DNA from: UBA4363 sp002393965
GTDB taxonomy: Bacteria > Bacteroidota > Bacteroidia > Bacteroidales > Paludibacteraceae
DNA: 64,000 bases
Direction: 5' to 3'
Assembly: GCA_946542925.1 (NCBI GenBank)
Contig: CAMNLA010000045.1
Location: forward strand, 28,190 to 92,189
This document shows positions 43,012-51,477 of this stretch, in pieces; the first letter of the stretch is position 1; each line of letters starts with the position of its first letter. Under the pieces are notes generated by a model. The model saw only the letters and a list, made by a program, of their open reading frames with translations, was not told the origin of the DNA and ran no database searches. The position numbers and the translations under genes were made by a program.

Positions 43012-43975
43012 GAACACGAAGAATGTCAATAAGATGATGATCCAACGGCTTCTCTCCTTTTATCGCTTCCGAAAACGGAACATAGACAATCTGATCGTCC
43101 TTGATGCCTATCATGCATCCACGCTGACCCTCAAGCAGGGCATCTACGGCTGCAACACCCGTACGACACGCCAGAACTCGGTCACTGGCCGTCGGTGTTC
43201 CTCCGCGCTGGACATGCCCCAGTATGGTAACATGAGGCTCATAACCGTTCTCACGAAGACGCTTGGCAACTCCCTGAGCGCCACCCGTGGCATCACTCTC
43301 CGACACAAGTACGATAGAACTCTTCTTGCGCTTACGGAACCCATTCTGTATAAGATGCTCTAACAAGTCCTCTGAGGTCGCAATTTCAGGAATCACCGCA
43401 GCCTCCGATCCGGTCGCAAGAGCTCCGTTCAACGCCAGAAAACCTGCATCACGACCCATCACCTCTATCAGGAAAAGACGTTCGTGGGATTCCGCCGTAT
43501 CTTTGATTTGGTCAACAGCACGGACTATCGTATTAAGCGCTGTGTCATAACCGATCGTGGAGTCGGTTCCATAAAGGTCATTGTCTATCGTGCCGGGAAC
43601 TCCTACTATTGGAAAGTCGAATTCATCTCCGAATTCACGCGCCCCGGAGAAGGTTCCGTTCCCACCTATGACGACGAGAGCGTCTATCTTCTCTTTACGC
43701 AACATGTCATAGGCTCGGCGACGACCTTCATAATCACGGAACTCAGGGCAACGCGCGGTCTTCAGGATCGTTCCTCCACGTTGGATGATATTGCTGACGT
43801 TCTCACTGCGAAACTCAAAGACCTCATCGTTGATGAGACCATGATAACCATGATAGATACCCTTGACCTGCATGTGGTTGAACAAGGCCGTTCGCGTGAC
43901 GGCTCGGATGGCAGCATTCATTCCGGGAGCGTCTCCTCCCGATGTCAGAACTCCTATACAATTAATTTTTCTCAT
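43001..43975 (-). CDS. pfkA: 6-phosphofructokinase
   Basis: Phosphorylates fructose-6-phosphate in glycolysis. 324 residues: LTSGGDAPGMNAAIR (residues 10-24), PGTIDNDLYGTD with the catalytic Asp, EVMGRDAGFLA and the GHVQRGGTP allosteric/substrate loop. The nucleotide loop reads IGGNGTF (103-109). Gly107 is the ATP-type residue (PPi enzymes have Asp), but the preceding Asp (Asp103 in E. coli, which helps hold Mg-ATP) is Asn106 here. Last gene of the porQ-cmk-ispH-pfkA run, 36 nt after ispH. Confidence 0.94.
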   Translation of the reverse strand: MRKINCIGVLTSGGDAPGMNAAIRAVTRTALFNHMQVKGIYHGYHGLINDEVFEFRSENVSNIIQRGGTILKTARCPEFRDYEGRRRAYDMLRKEKIDALVVIGGNGTFSGAREFGDEFDFPIVGVPGTIDNDLYGTDSTIGYDTALNTIVRAVDQIKDTAESHERLFLIEVMGRDAGFLALNGALATGSEAAVIPEIATSEDLLEHLIQNGFRKRKKSSIVLVSESDATGGAQGVAKRLRENGYEPHVTILGHVQRGGTPTASDRVLACRTGVAAVDALLEGQRGCMIGIKDDQIVYVPFSEAIKGEKPLDHHLIDILRVLCI

Positions 43976-44011
43976 ATCTTGTATTTCTCTATATTGGTTC
44001 TGTATTTCTGT

Positions 44012-44881
44012 TTATTCTACTCTCGTCTCTAATTGCCTGCGCACCTGCTCCATCAGCCACTTGGGCGTAGACGTCGCTCCGCAGATGCCTATCGTACGTA
44101 CCGAGGAGTCTAACCACGAAGGATTCAACTCGTCCGGCCCTGATATGAAATGACTTTTCGGATTGACCCGCTGACATTCCGTGAACAGAATTTTTCCATT
44201 CGAACTCTTCTTCCCACTGACAAAAAGAATTAAATCATGGGACGAGGCAAAGTGACGGATGTTGGGAATTCGATTGGCAACCTGACGACAGATCGTGTCA
44301 TTAAACAGACACTGCTTCCCGGCTTTTAAGTACGCCCCTATGCGCTTTGACAAATGATTGTATTCTTCAAGAGACTTGGTGGTCTGCGAAAAGAGCGTGA
44401 CATGTTTGTCTCGGTCTATCAGCGGGAGATCTTCCTGGGATTCGACTACGATAGCCTCATCATTGGTCTGACCAACCAAACCGTTCACCTCTGCATGACC
44501 TCGCTTGCCAAATATGACAATCTGCATATCCTCCCCTTTGGCATCGTAGGTGCGTTTGATTTTCTGTTGCAGACGCAACACGACTGGACACGTCGCATCA
44601 ATCAGGGTAATGCCGTTCTCCTGAGCTACACGGTAGGTAGAAGGTGGCTCACCGTGCGCGCGAAATAGGACCACTGAGTTCTGGAGTTGCGCAAACTGCT
44701 CGTGATTGATGGTGACAAGCCCCAAATGCTCCAGACGCTTGACCTCCTCACCATTGTGGACGATATCACCTAAACAATAAAGCGTGCCGCCCTTGTTCAA
44801 CTCTTCCTCAGCTTTCCTTATGGCTGTGGTCACGCCAAAACAGAAACCCGAATGATCGTCTATTTCTACTGTGACAGACAT
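44012..44881 (-). CDS. ispH: 4-hydroxy-3-methylbut-2-enyl diphosphate reductase
   Basis: Last enzyme of the methylerythritol phosphate route to isoprenoids. 289 residues. The three cluster-binding cysteines are Cys14 (SGFCFGV), Cys98 (DATCPVV) and Cys198 (NDTICRQ). The catalytic Glu is in RGHAEVNG (Glu131), and GATSTP lies near the C-terminus. 36 nt before pfkA and 11 nt after cmk. Confidence 0.96.
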   Translation of the reverse strand: MSVTVEIDDHSGFCFGVTTAIRKAEEELNKGGTLYCLGDIVHNGEEVKRLEHLGLVTINHEQFAQLQNSVVLFRAHGEPPSTYRVAQENGITLIDATCPVVLRLQQKIKRTYDAKGEDMQIVIFGKRGHAEVNGLVGQTNDEAIVVESQEDLPLIDRDKHVTLFSQTTKSLEEYNHLSKRIGAYLKAGKQCLFNDTICRQVANRIPNIRHFASSHDLILFVSGKKSSNGKILFTECQRVNPKSHFISGPDELNPSWLDSSVRTIGICGATSTPKWLMEQVRRQLETRVE

Positions 44882-44892
44882 TTCCCGTATTT

Positions 44893-45582
44893 TTATCCTC
44901 GTACCGCTCTCTCAAAGGCGGCAAGAAGCCACTCGTTCTGTTCTTCAATCGTCATATGACTATTGTCCAGGACAAGCGCATCCTCTGCCTGTACCAACGG
45001 ACTCTCCGCACGGTGCGTATCTCGATAGTCTCGCTCCCGGACCATGGCTAGTACGTTCTCGTAGCAAAGACCTTCCTCGCCTTTCGCAACCAACTCGTCA
45101 TAACGACGGCGCGCACGTACCTCGTCACTCGCCATCACGAATATTTTAAGTTCCGCATCAGGGAAGACAACCGTGCCTATATCACGACCGTCCATGACGA
45201 CCCCTTTCGACTGACCCATCGCCTGCTGCTGAGAGACCATGGCAGATCGGACATAACGATATTGACTGACGACACTGGCCGCCTCAGAGATGGCCAGCGT
45301 TCGGATTTGAGACTCAACCCCTACACCATTGAGATAGGGTTCGGAACGACCTTCGGAATTAGGACGGAACGTAATCTGAATACCTGACATCATCTCTTGC
45401 AAGAAACCCTCATCTACCTTTCCGTCTTGTAAGTAAGAATGGGTCAGGGCATACAATCCTACACACCGATACATGGCTCCCGTATCAATATACGCATAGC
45501 CAACCTGACGGGCAAGGGCCTTCGCCATCGTACTTTTTCCGCACGAGGAATATCCGTCTATCGCTACCGTTATTTTTTTCAT
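44893..45582 (-). CDS. cmk: Cytidylate kinase
   Basis: Phosphorylates CMP and dCMP. P-loop GYSSCGKST (residues 10-18), YIDTGAMYR (about 31-39), DGRDIGTVVFPDAELK (nucleotide-binding centre) and the RARRRYDEL lid. 229 residues, normal for the long bacterial form. The order porQ-cmk-ispH is, as I recall, also seen in Porphyromonas gingivalis. Confidence 0.96.
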   Translation of the reverse strand: MKKITVAIDGYSSCGKSTMAKALARQVGYAYIDTGAMYRCVGLYALTHSYLQDGKVDEGFLQEMMSGIQITFRPNSEGRSEPYLNGVGVESQIRTLAISEAASVVSQYRYVRSAMVSQQQAMGQSKGVVMDGRDIGTVVFPDAELKIFVMASDEVRARRRYDELVAKGEEGLCYENVLAMVRERDYRDTHRAESPLVQAEDALVLDNSHMTIEEQNEWLLAAFERAVRG

Positions 45583-45613
45583 CGTTTTCTTAGTTCTGTT
45601 TCAAAGCGGTTTT

Positions 45614-46636
45614 TTACTTACTGAATAAAGCTGCTAAATGGAAGCCTAACGTGAATTGATATTGCCAGACTCCTGTTTGATATTGCGACATGGCGAATGA
45701 CGCATCCACCTTTTTAAGCGAAAGACCCGCACCGAACGAGAATCCCGCCAACGATTTGGAGTCTTCCAATTCAAGGTCATCCGCCCGACGGCGGTTGTAA
45801 CTGGCCGTAATACGCAAACGGCCATTCAAGGGTACAAAGTCGGCTCCTATGACAACGTGACGGAAGAACATCTCTCCAAAAGAATAGTCCGTTCCCGTCT
45901 CATAACCCACAAGCGTGGAACGACGGACATCATCTCGATAATCCAAGTCCCAATCGGTCAGATGATGATAGGTGACATTCAAACGGAATGGGGCATGCGA
46001 GAATCCCTTCGAGAACGTTAGCACCGCATTGAACGGCAACGACTCACGGTCCGAAGCATAGGTGTCAATCTGACGCCCTACGTTCGAGAAGACTAACCCC
46101 GTTGAGAAATGGTAATCGTCAAGGTGTAACCAGCCTCCCACATCCACCGCCATCGCAAAGGAATGATACGACTCATAATTGGAAAAAATCGGTTTGAGGG
46201 ATAGACCGACAGAGAGAAAGGGATACAACGCACGCGCATAACCTACGGAAAAGGACAGGTCTTTGGCTGAAAAACTTCCCGTAGAGCGGCCGTACTCATC
46301 ATATCCGTCAAAAGTGCCGTAATCAACCAACCTTGCGCCCAACGCAAAATGATGTTTTCCATACGAGTGACCATACGCAACCGACCCGATGTTCGCCTCA
46401 GAGAGATAGGAACTATAGGACATCGAAAGGCAACGACTCGTCGAGTCTCGCAGAAGCGATGGATTGACAAAGACAGTGTTCACACCATCCGACTCTGGCG
46501 CCACATGACATCCTCCATGTGAACTCTCATAAGCAGAAACGGGAATCTCAAGAAAAGTGTAACCCATTGTTCCGGAGGCCGACAGGGAAACGACCGACAA
46601 TACAAAAAGACACGATGTAAGGAAACGTTTTAGCAC
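45614..46636 (-). CDS. porQ: Type IX secretion system protein PorQ
   Basis: 340 residues with signal peptide (VVSLSASG) and an outer-membrane barrel of the PorP/SprF-PorQ type. GYTFLEIPVSAYESSHGG near the N-terminus and FVNPSLL are characteristic. Repeated barrel strands follow, such as HFALGARLVDYGTFDGYDE and SFSVGYARALYPFLSVG. PorQ belongs to the T9SS attachment complex that anchors exported proteins at the surface. Position next to cmk and ispH supports the call. A perfect -7 box lies 63 nt upstream. Confidence 0.9.
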   Translation of the reverse strand: MLKRFLTSCLFVLSVVSLSASGTMGYTFLEIPVSAYESSHGGCHVAPESDGVNTVFVNPSLLRDSTSRCLSMSYSSYLSEANIGSVAYGHSYGKHHFALGARLVDYGTFDGYDEYGRSTGSFSAKDLSFSVGYARALYPFLSVGLSLKPIFSNYESYHSFAMAVDVGGWLHLDDYHFSTGLVFSNVGRQIDTYASDRESLPFNAVLTFSKGFSHAPFRLNVTYHHLTDWDLDYRDDVRRSTLVGYETGTDYSFGEMFFRHVVIGADFVPLNGRLRITASYNRRRADDLELEDSKSLAGFSFGAGLSLKKVDASFAMSQYQTGVWQYQFTLGFHLAALFSK

Positions 46637-46698
46637 AAAAGGTTCGTTTTATGTATAAAATGGGTTCTAAGATTTTGGACCTCTTCTCTTTGGGAGTC

Positions 46699-46706
46699 CA
46701 AAGTTA
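46699..46706 (-). promoter_or_regulatory. -7 element of the porQ operon
   Basis: Minus-strand TAACTTTG, perfect TAnnTTTG, 63 nt before the porQ ATG. The -33 region is weak. Confidence 0.45.
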
Positions 46707-46742
46707 GTATTTTCATTCGTTTATTTCTATTTTTTTATGGCA

Positions 46743-46778
46743 TTTGAATTACCATAATGATTTTTTATGTTACATTTG
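46743..46778 (+). promoter_or_regulatory. Promoter of tonB
   Basis: TTTG (46743-46746) and TACATTTG (46771-46778) with a 24-nt spacer, slightly long. It places the transcription start near 46785 and excludes the in-frame ATG at 46744 as the start codon. Confidence 0.5.
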
Positions 46779-46818
46779 CGAAGCCAAAAATAAGAAAACA
46801 TCACATTTCAATATTCCT

Positions 46819-47511
46819 ATGGAGATAAAAAAAGCACCTTCGGCAGACCTTGAAAGGCAGAAAGGTTTCTTTTTTCTGTTGGGTCTGATTTTATCTTTAG
46901 GTACTCTCTACATCGCCTTTGAATTATCACAGCGCGAAATTGAGGTGTATCAAAATGACATCAGCTACGAGAACGCGGAAATGGAGGAAATGATGCAGAC
47001 CGCGGAACCTGAACCTCCAGAGCAGGCTCCGGAACCACCGGCTCCTGCAGAAATCCCACCAGAGGTCAAAGTCGTTGATCACGAAGTGAAATCCAATACC
47101 GATGTCTTCACTGAGGTCAAACCGACCGAAGCCGTTGTCGTGGCTCCGCCTCCAGCTCCGGCACCAATCGCAAAACCAGTGGAAAAAGAGGATGACGTAA
47201 TCTTCCAGGTCGTAGAGAAATCTGCGGAATACCCTGGCGGTATGCAGGAACTCTACAAATTCCTGAACAAAAACTTGAACTATCCTGCCGCTGCAAAGGA
47301 AGCCGGTATCCAAGGACGTGTTGTTTGCCAGTTCGTCGTCAACAAGGACGGCTCGCTTGTCGATGTGAAAATCGTAAAGGGACTGGACCCGGATCTGGAC
47401 CGAGAGGCTTTACGCGTAATCAACATGATGCCTAAATGGAAACCAGGTGAACAATCAGGTAAAAAAGTGCGCCAGCGCTACACGTTGCCTGTTCAATTCA
47501 AACTGAACTGA
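46819..47511 (+). CDS. TonB-family energy transducer
   Basis: 230 residues: a short basic N-terminus, one membrane anchor (GFFFLLGLILSLGTLYIAF, about residues 16-34), a Pro/Glu-rich periplasmic linker (EPEPPEQAPEPPAP and following), and a C-terminal TonB domain with YPGGMQEL, YPAAAKEAGIQGRVVCQFVV and PKWKPGEQSGKKV. It couples the proton-motive force to outer-membrane transporters. No exbB or exbD is adjacent, so the energising complex is encoded elsewhere. Bacteroidales carry several TonB paralogues, so no gene symbol is given. Confidence 0.92.
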   Translation: MEIKKAPSADLERQKGFFFLLGLILSLGTLYIAFELSQREIEVYQNDISYENAEMEEMMQTAEPEPPEQAPEPPAPAEIPPEVKVVDHEVKSNTDVFTEVKPTEAVVVAPPPAPAPIAKPVEKEDDVIFQVVEKSAEYPGGMQELYKFLNKNLNYPAAAKEAGIQGRVVCQFVVNKDGSLVDVKIVKGLDPDLDREALRVINMMPKWKPGEQSGKKVRQRYTLPVQFKLN

Positions 47512-47547
47512 TCACTGAACTGACATTCAGAAATAAATAATCGTATT

Positions 47548-47594
47548 AAAGCCGCTCTGAATCCCTTTTCGATGGTTCAGAACGGCTTTCTTCT
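47548..47594 (+). terminator. Intrinsic terminator after tonB
   Basis: Stem AAAGCCG (47548-47554) with CGGCTTT (47583-47589), extended by CTGAA/TTCAG across a small internal mismatch, followed by a TCTTCTT pyrimidine tract. Confidence 0.65.
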
Positions 47595-47603
47595 TGATTC
47601 TTG

Positions 47604-48884
47604 ATGAAGAATACCATAAACAATACCTTCGAGGCGAACCCGCAGGAACAACAGACGGATTCTCTGACTGAGAACGGATTGACACGCGCCGTACTCATCG
47701 GATTGGTCACTCCAGAACAACCGGAAGAACGAACAAAAGAATACCTCGACGAATTGGCCTTCCTGGCTGAGACGTCTGATATAGTTCCCGAGAAACGCTT
47801 TATCCAATCTCTGGACTATCCGAATAGCCAAACTTATGTCGGACAGGGTAAACTATCCGAAATAAAGGACTATATGGAGTCTAACAATATCGGTTTGGCC
47901 ATCTTCGACGACGAATTGTCGCCCAGACAACTGCGCAACATACAGAAAGAACTGAAAATGGAGGTGCTGGACCGCACCTCTCTGATCCTCGAAATATTCG
48001 CACAACGGGCTCAGACATCCTACGCGAAAACTCAAGTCGAAATGGCTCGACTGCAATACATGCTGCCAAGACTGACCAGAATGTGGAGCCATCTCGACCG
48101 ACAACGAGGTGGTGGCTCCACCTCTCGCGGCATGGGTGAAACACAGATCGAGGTAGACAAACGGATCATTCAATCCCGCATCTCACTCCTTAGGGACGAA
48201 CTGAAACGCATCGACCGACAGATGGAGACACAACGGCGAAACCGCGGCAAACTGGTCCGCGTGGCATTGGTCGGATACACCAATGTCGGCAAATCGACAC
48301 TGATGAACCTGCTTTCCAAGTCCAACGTCTTTGCCGAGAATAAACTCTTTGCTACGCTCGATACTACCGTTCGGAAAATGACTATCGAAAATCTGCCATT
48401 CCTCCTGTGCGATACCGTTGGATTCATTCGAAAACTGCCACACAACCTGGTCGAGTCTTTTAAGTCCACTCTCGACGAAGTGCGCGAGGCGGATCTGCTT
48501 ATTCATGTCGTTGATATCTCACACCCGAATTTTGAGGAACAGATAGAGGTCGTCAACAGAACTCTCAACGAACTGAACGGAAAGGAAAAACCGACGGTCA
48601 TGCTCTTTAATAAGATTGATGCTTTCAGATATACACCGAAGGAAGAAGGAGACCTGACTCCACGCAAACGGGAGAACATTTCTCTGGAGGAGTTCAAGGA
48701 AACATGGATCGCCAAGATGCATAACAATTGTATGTTTGTTTCAGCAAAGGAAAAAAGAAATATCGAAGCACTGAAATCATTGATGTACAAGAATATAAGG
48801 GAAATACATGTTCAACGCTTTCCCTACAATGACTTCCTCTATCCCGACCTCAGCTTGTCCGATATTCAGAATTTGAATGATTAA
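47604..48884 (+). CDS. hflX: GTPase HflX
   Basis: Ribosome-associated GTPase involved in ribosome rescue or splitting under stress. The N-terminal HflX domain (about 1-200) has DDELSPRQLRNIQK and GGGSTSRGMGETQIE. The G domain has GYTNVGKST (G1), DTTVRKM (G2), CDTVGFIRKLP (G3) and LFNKIDAF (G4). 426 residues. I chose the ATG at 47604 over the TTG immediately before. Followed 15 nt later by DUF4954. Confidence 0.94.
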   Translation: MKNTINNTFEANPQEQQTDSLTENGLTRAVLIGLVTPEQPEERTKEYLDELAFLAETSDIVPEKRFIQSLDYPNSQTYVGQGKLSEIKDYMESNNIGLAIFDDELSPRQLRNIQKELKMEVLDRTSLILEIFAQRAQTSYAKTQVEMARLQYMLPRLTRMWSHLDRQRGGGSTSRGMGETQIEVDKRIIQSRISLLRDELKRIDRQMETQRRNRGKLVRVALVGYTNVGKSTLMNLLSKSNVFAENKLFATLDTTVRKMTIENLPFLLCDTVGFIRKLPHNLVESFKSTLDEVREADLLIHVVDISHPNFEEQIEVVNRTLNELNGKEKPTVMLFNKIDAFRYTPKEEGDLTPRKRENISLEEFKETWIAKMHNNCMFVSAKEKRNIEALKSLMYKNIREIHVQRFPYNDFLYPDLSLSDIQNLND

Positions 48885-48899
48885 TAAAAAAGCCTGCTT

Positions 48900-50630
48900 A
48901 TGACTGTTTTCCGCCCGCTCAGCAACCAGGAAATAGGACAATTGGAAAGACAGGGATGCCTGTCTTCCGATTGGACAAAAATCCAAGTATCGCAAGATTT
49001 TCAGACCGCACAGCTGCTTCGTTCTTCTCTGAATGGAAACATCAAAATCGACAGCGGTGCAATCATTGTGAATTCTTCCCTGACAATGGAAGGAACCTCT
49101 GCGTTCGGAAATGGAACGAAAACGACGGTCCTCGACGAGAGCGGTTCAAGAGCCCTGATCCTCACCCAGGAAATGACAGCCCAGAATGCCTACCTCCAGT
49201 GCTTTTGGAAACAAGACGAACAAACGACAGCTTACCTGTATCAACTTTTCTGCAAGAATGCGGATTCTTTCATCAACGATACAATGGTAGTCGGACGAGA
49301 CGCCGCTGTCCGACATTGCGTCAACATTGAAAACGTACAGATCGGTCCGTTTGCCATTCTCAATGGCGTGCAACACATCTCTGACGGCACAATCCTAAGC
49401 TCAGAAGACAGCCCGACCATAATAGGCGACAATGTCATCGCACATCATTTCATCATGGCAAAAGGAGCGCAACTGACGGACGGTGCCTTGATCGAGAGAT
49501 GCTTTATCGGTGAAAACGCTCTTGTCTCCAAACAGTTCTCGGCTACCGACTCTGTTATTTTTGCCAATTGCCAACTAACGCACGGTGAAGCAACCGCCTT
49601 TTTCGCCGGACCTTCAACAATCTCTCATCACAAGAATACATTGCTGATAGCTGGCGCAACGCTGTTTTTCAATGCCGGAAGTGGTTCGAATGAAAGTAAC
49701 CACATGTATAAAAGCGGACCCATCCACTATGGCATCCTGGACCGAGGTTCTAAAATGGCAAGCGATAGCTACATTCCATGGCCGAGCAGAACCGGTTGCT
49801 TTTCTCTGATCATAGGCAAACACAAAAACAAGTTAAATACAAAGGAATTTCCGTTCTCCTACCTCTCCGCCGAAGGGACGCTTACACGAATCATACCCGC
49901 CATCTCACTCCGAAATCTCGGCACGTTCAGGGATGTGTCAAAATGGCCGGACAGAGACAACAGGAAGAATCCTCTGGCGGATAGTATCATCTACGATTTT
50001 CAGAACCCCTTTATCATCAGCCAAATCCTTTCTGGATACCTGCGCTTGCAGGATCTGCTGGAGAAAGACCAGGAAGATATCCTTTACCCTTTTGAGGATA
50101 AACACATCTATATCACAAGAAAGTCCGCAGAACGTGGGATTGAACTCTATCAGAAAGCCCTGCTCATCTATTGTGGCATCCACGCAGAGAAAGGACAGGT
50201 AGCGAAAATCGAACCATGGATGGATATATGCGGACTGATCACTCCATACCGACGCATTCAACGGATAATAAGACGACAACCAGACTCTCTGAAAGTTCTG
50301 AATGAAGAATTGCAAAAACTGACTCTTTCGTATCAACAGGATAATAAACGGTTCGCTTCTGCACTGGCAGGAATTCTTCTGAATAAGAAAGTTCTCGAAA
50401 CAGACGATATCTCATCTCTGAGAAACAGGTCCAAGGAGGAAATCGACTCCCTGAAGACCGAAGTATTACTGGATGCTAAGAAGGAATATGAACATATATT
50501 CAAAATCAATTTCGGCGTTGACCAGGGTAAAGAAGCACAGGAAAAGGAGTTTGGACGCCTGCGAGGAACGCTAGATAAAGAAGCAATTTGCAAATTGATC
50601 GACAATGCACTGAATACAAGACAGAAGTAA
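48900..50630 (+). CDS. DUF4954 family protein
   Basis: 576 residues, cytoplasmic. FRPLSNQEIGQLERQGC at the start and a central run of hexapeptide-like turns (about 140-330: IENVQIGPFAILNGV, PTIIGDNVIAHHFIMAKG, GALIERCFIGENALV) suggest a left-handed beta-helix related to sugar-nucleotide acyl- or nucleotidyl-transferases. The remainder is helical. The Bacteroidales family is uncharacterised. One nt upstream of nfo, so the two are surely co-translated. Confidence 0.85.
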   Translation: MTVFRPLSNQEIGQLERQGCLSSDWTKIQVSQDFQTAQLLRSSLNGNIKIDSGAIIVNSSLTMEGTSAFGNGTKTTVLDESGSRALILTQEMTAQNAYLQCFWKQDEQTTAYLYQLFCKNADSFINDTMVVGRDAAVRHCVNIENVQIGPFAILNGVQHISDGTILSSEDSPTIIGDNVIAHHFIMAKGAQLTDGALIERCFIGENALVSKQFSATDSVIFANCQLTHGEATAFFAGPSTISHHKNTLLIAGATLFFNAGSGSNESNHMYKSGPIHYGILDRGSKMASDSYIPWPSRTGCFSLIIGKHKNKLNTKEFPFSYLSAEGTLTRIIPAISLRNLGTFRDVSKWPDRDNRKNPLADSIIYDFQNPFIISQILSGYLRLQDLLEKDQEDILYPFEDKHIYITRKSAERGIELYQKALLIYCGIHAEKGQVAKIEPWMDICGLITPYRRIQRIIRRQPDSLKVLNEELQKLTLSYQQDNKRFASALAGILLNKKVLETDDISSLRNRSKEEIDSLKTEVLLDAKKEYEHIFKINFGVDQGKEAQEKEFGRLRGTLDKEAICKLIDNALNTRQK

Positions 50631-50631
50631 C

Positions 50632-51477
50632 ATGAACGACATTTTTACCATAGGTTGCCACCTCTCCGCTTCTAAAGGATTTCTCGACATGGCCCAGACT
50701 GCCCTCTCCATCGGAGCCAATACATTCCAGTTTTTTACCCGTAACCCACGAGGAGGACAGGCAAAAGCAATAGACCCGGACGATATAAGACAGTTCCATG
50801 CTCTGGCTGAGGAAAACGGGATATCCGTCATTTTGGCTCATGCTCCCTACGTCTTGAATGCATGTGCCGCAAAGGATGATATACGCAACTTCGCCAGAGA
50901 AACCATGGCAGACGACTTGCAACGGATGGAACACGTTCCTGGCAACTACTATAACTTTCACCCAGGCAGCCACGTCCAACAGGGCATTGATATAGGGATT
51001 CAGAAGATTGCAGGAATATTAAACGATGTGCTCTTTCGCGAACAACAAACTACCGTATTGCTGGAAACAATGGCTGGGAAAGGATCCGAGGTAGGCAGGA
51101 CATTTGAGGAACTGCACGACATCATGGAGAAAGTACAATGGGAAGACAAACTGGGAGTCTGCCTGGATACTTGCCACGTAAACGACGCAGGATATGATCT
51201 GAATAACAACCTGGATGACGTTCTGACTTCTTTTGATAAAATCATCGGATTGGATCGTCTGAAGGCCGTTCATCTGAATGACAGCAAAAACCCTCTGGGT
51301 AGTCATAAGGACCGACACGAACTGATTGGGAAAGGAACGCTGGGAGAAACGACCATACGACGGATCATCAATCACCCCGTCCTGCGAGACCTGCCTTTCT
51401 TCCTGGAAACTCCCAACGACATCAGCGGATACCAAAAGGAAATACAACTCCTGAAATCCTGGAGAGAAGAAAGATAA
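50632..51477 (+). CDS. nfo: Deoxyribonuclease IV (endonuclease IV)
   Basis: AP endonuclease of base-excision repair with a tri-zinc TIM barrel. 281 residues: GCHLSASKGF (first His), FFTRNPRG, HPGSHVQQG, LLETMAGKGSEVG, CLDTCHVNDAGYD and HLNDSKNPLGSHKDRHE. The second half of the CHVNDAGYD motif differs from the common CHAFAAGYD. Starts 1 nt after the DUF4954 stop, and its stop codon directly abuts that of the convergent nnr gene. Confidence 0.95.
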   Translation: MNDIFTIGCHLSASKGFLDMAQTALSIGANTFQFFTRNPRGGQAKAIDPDDIRQFHALAEENGISVILAHAPYVLNACAAKDDIRNFARETMADDLQRMEHVPGNYYNFHPGSHVQQGIDIGIQKIAGILNDVLFREQQTTVLLETMAGKGSEVGRTFEELHDIMEKVQWEDKLGVCLDTCHVNDAGYDLNNNLDDVLTSFDKIIGLDRLKAVHLNDSKNPLGSHKDRHELIGKGTLGETTIRRIINHPVLRDLPFFLETPNDISGYQKEIQLLKSWREER

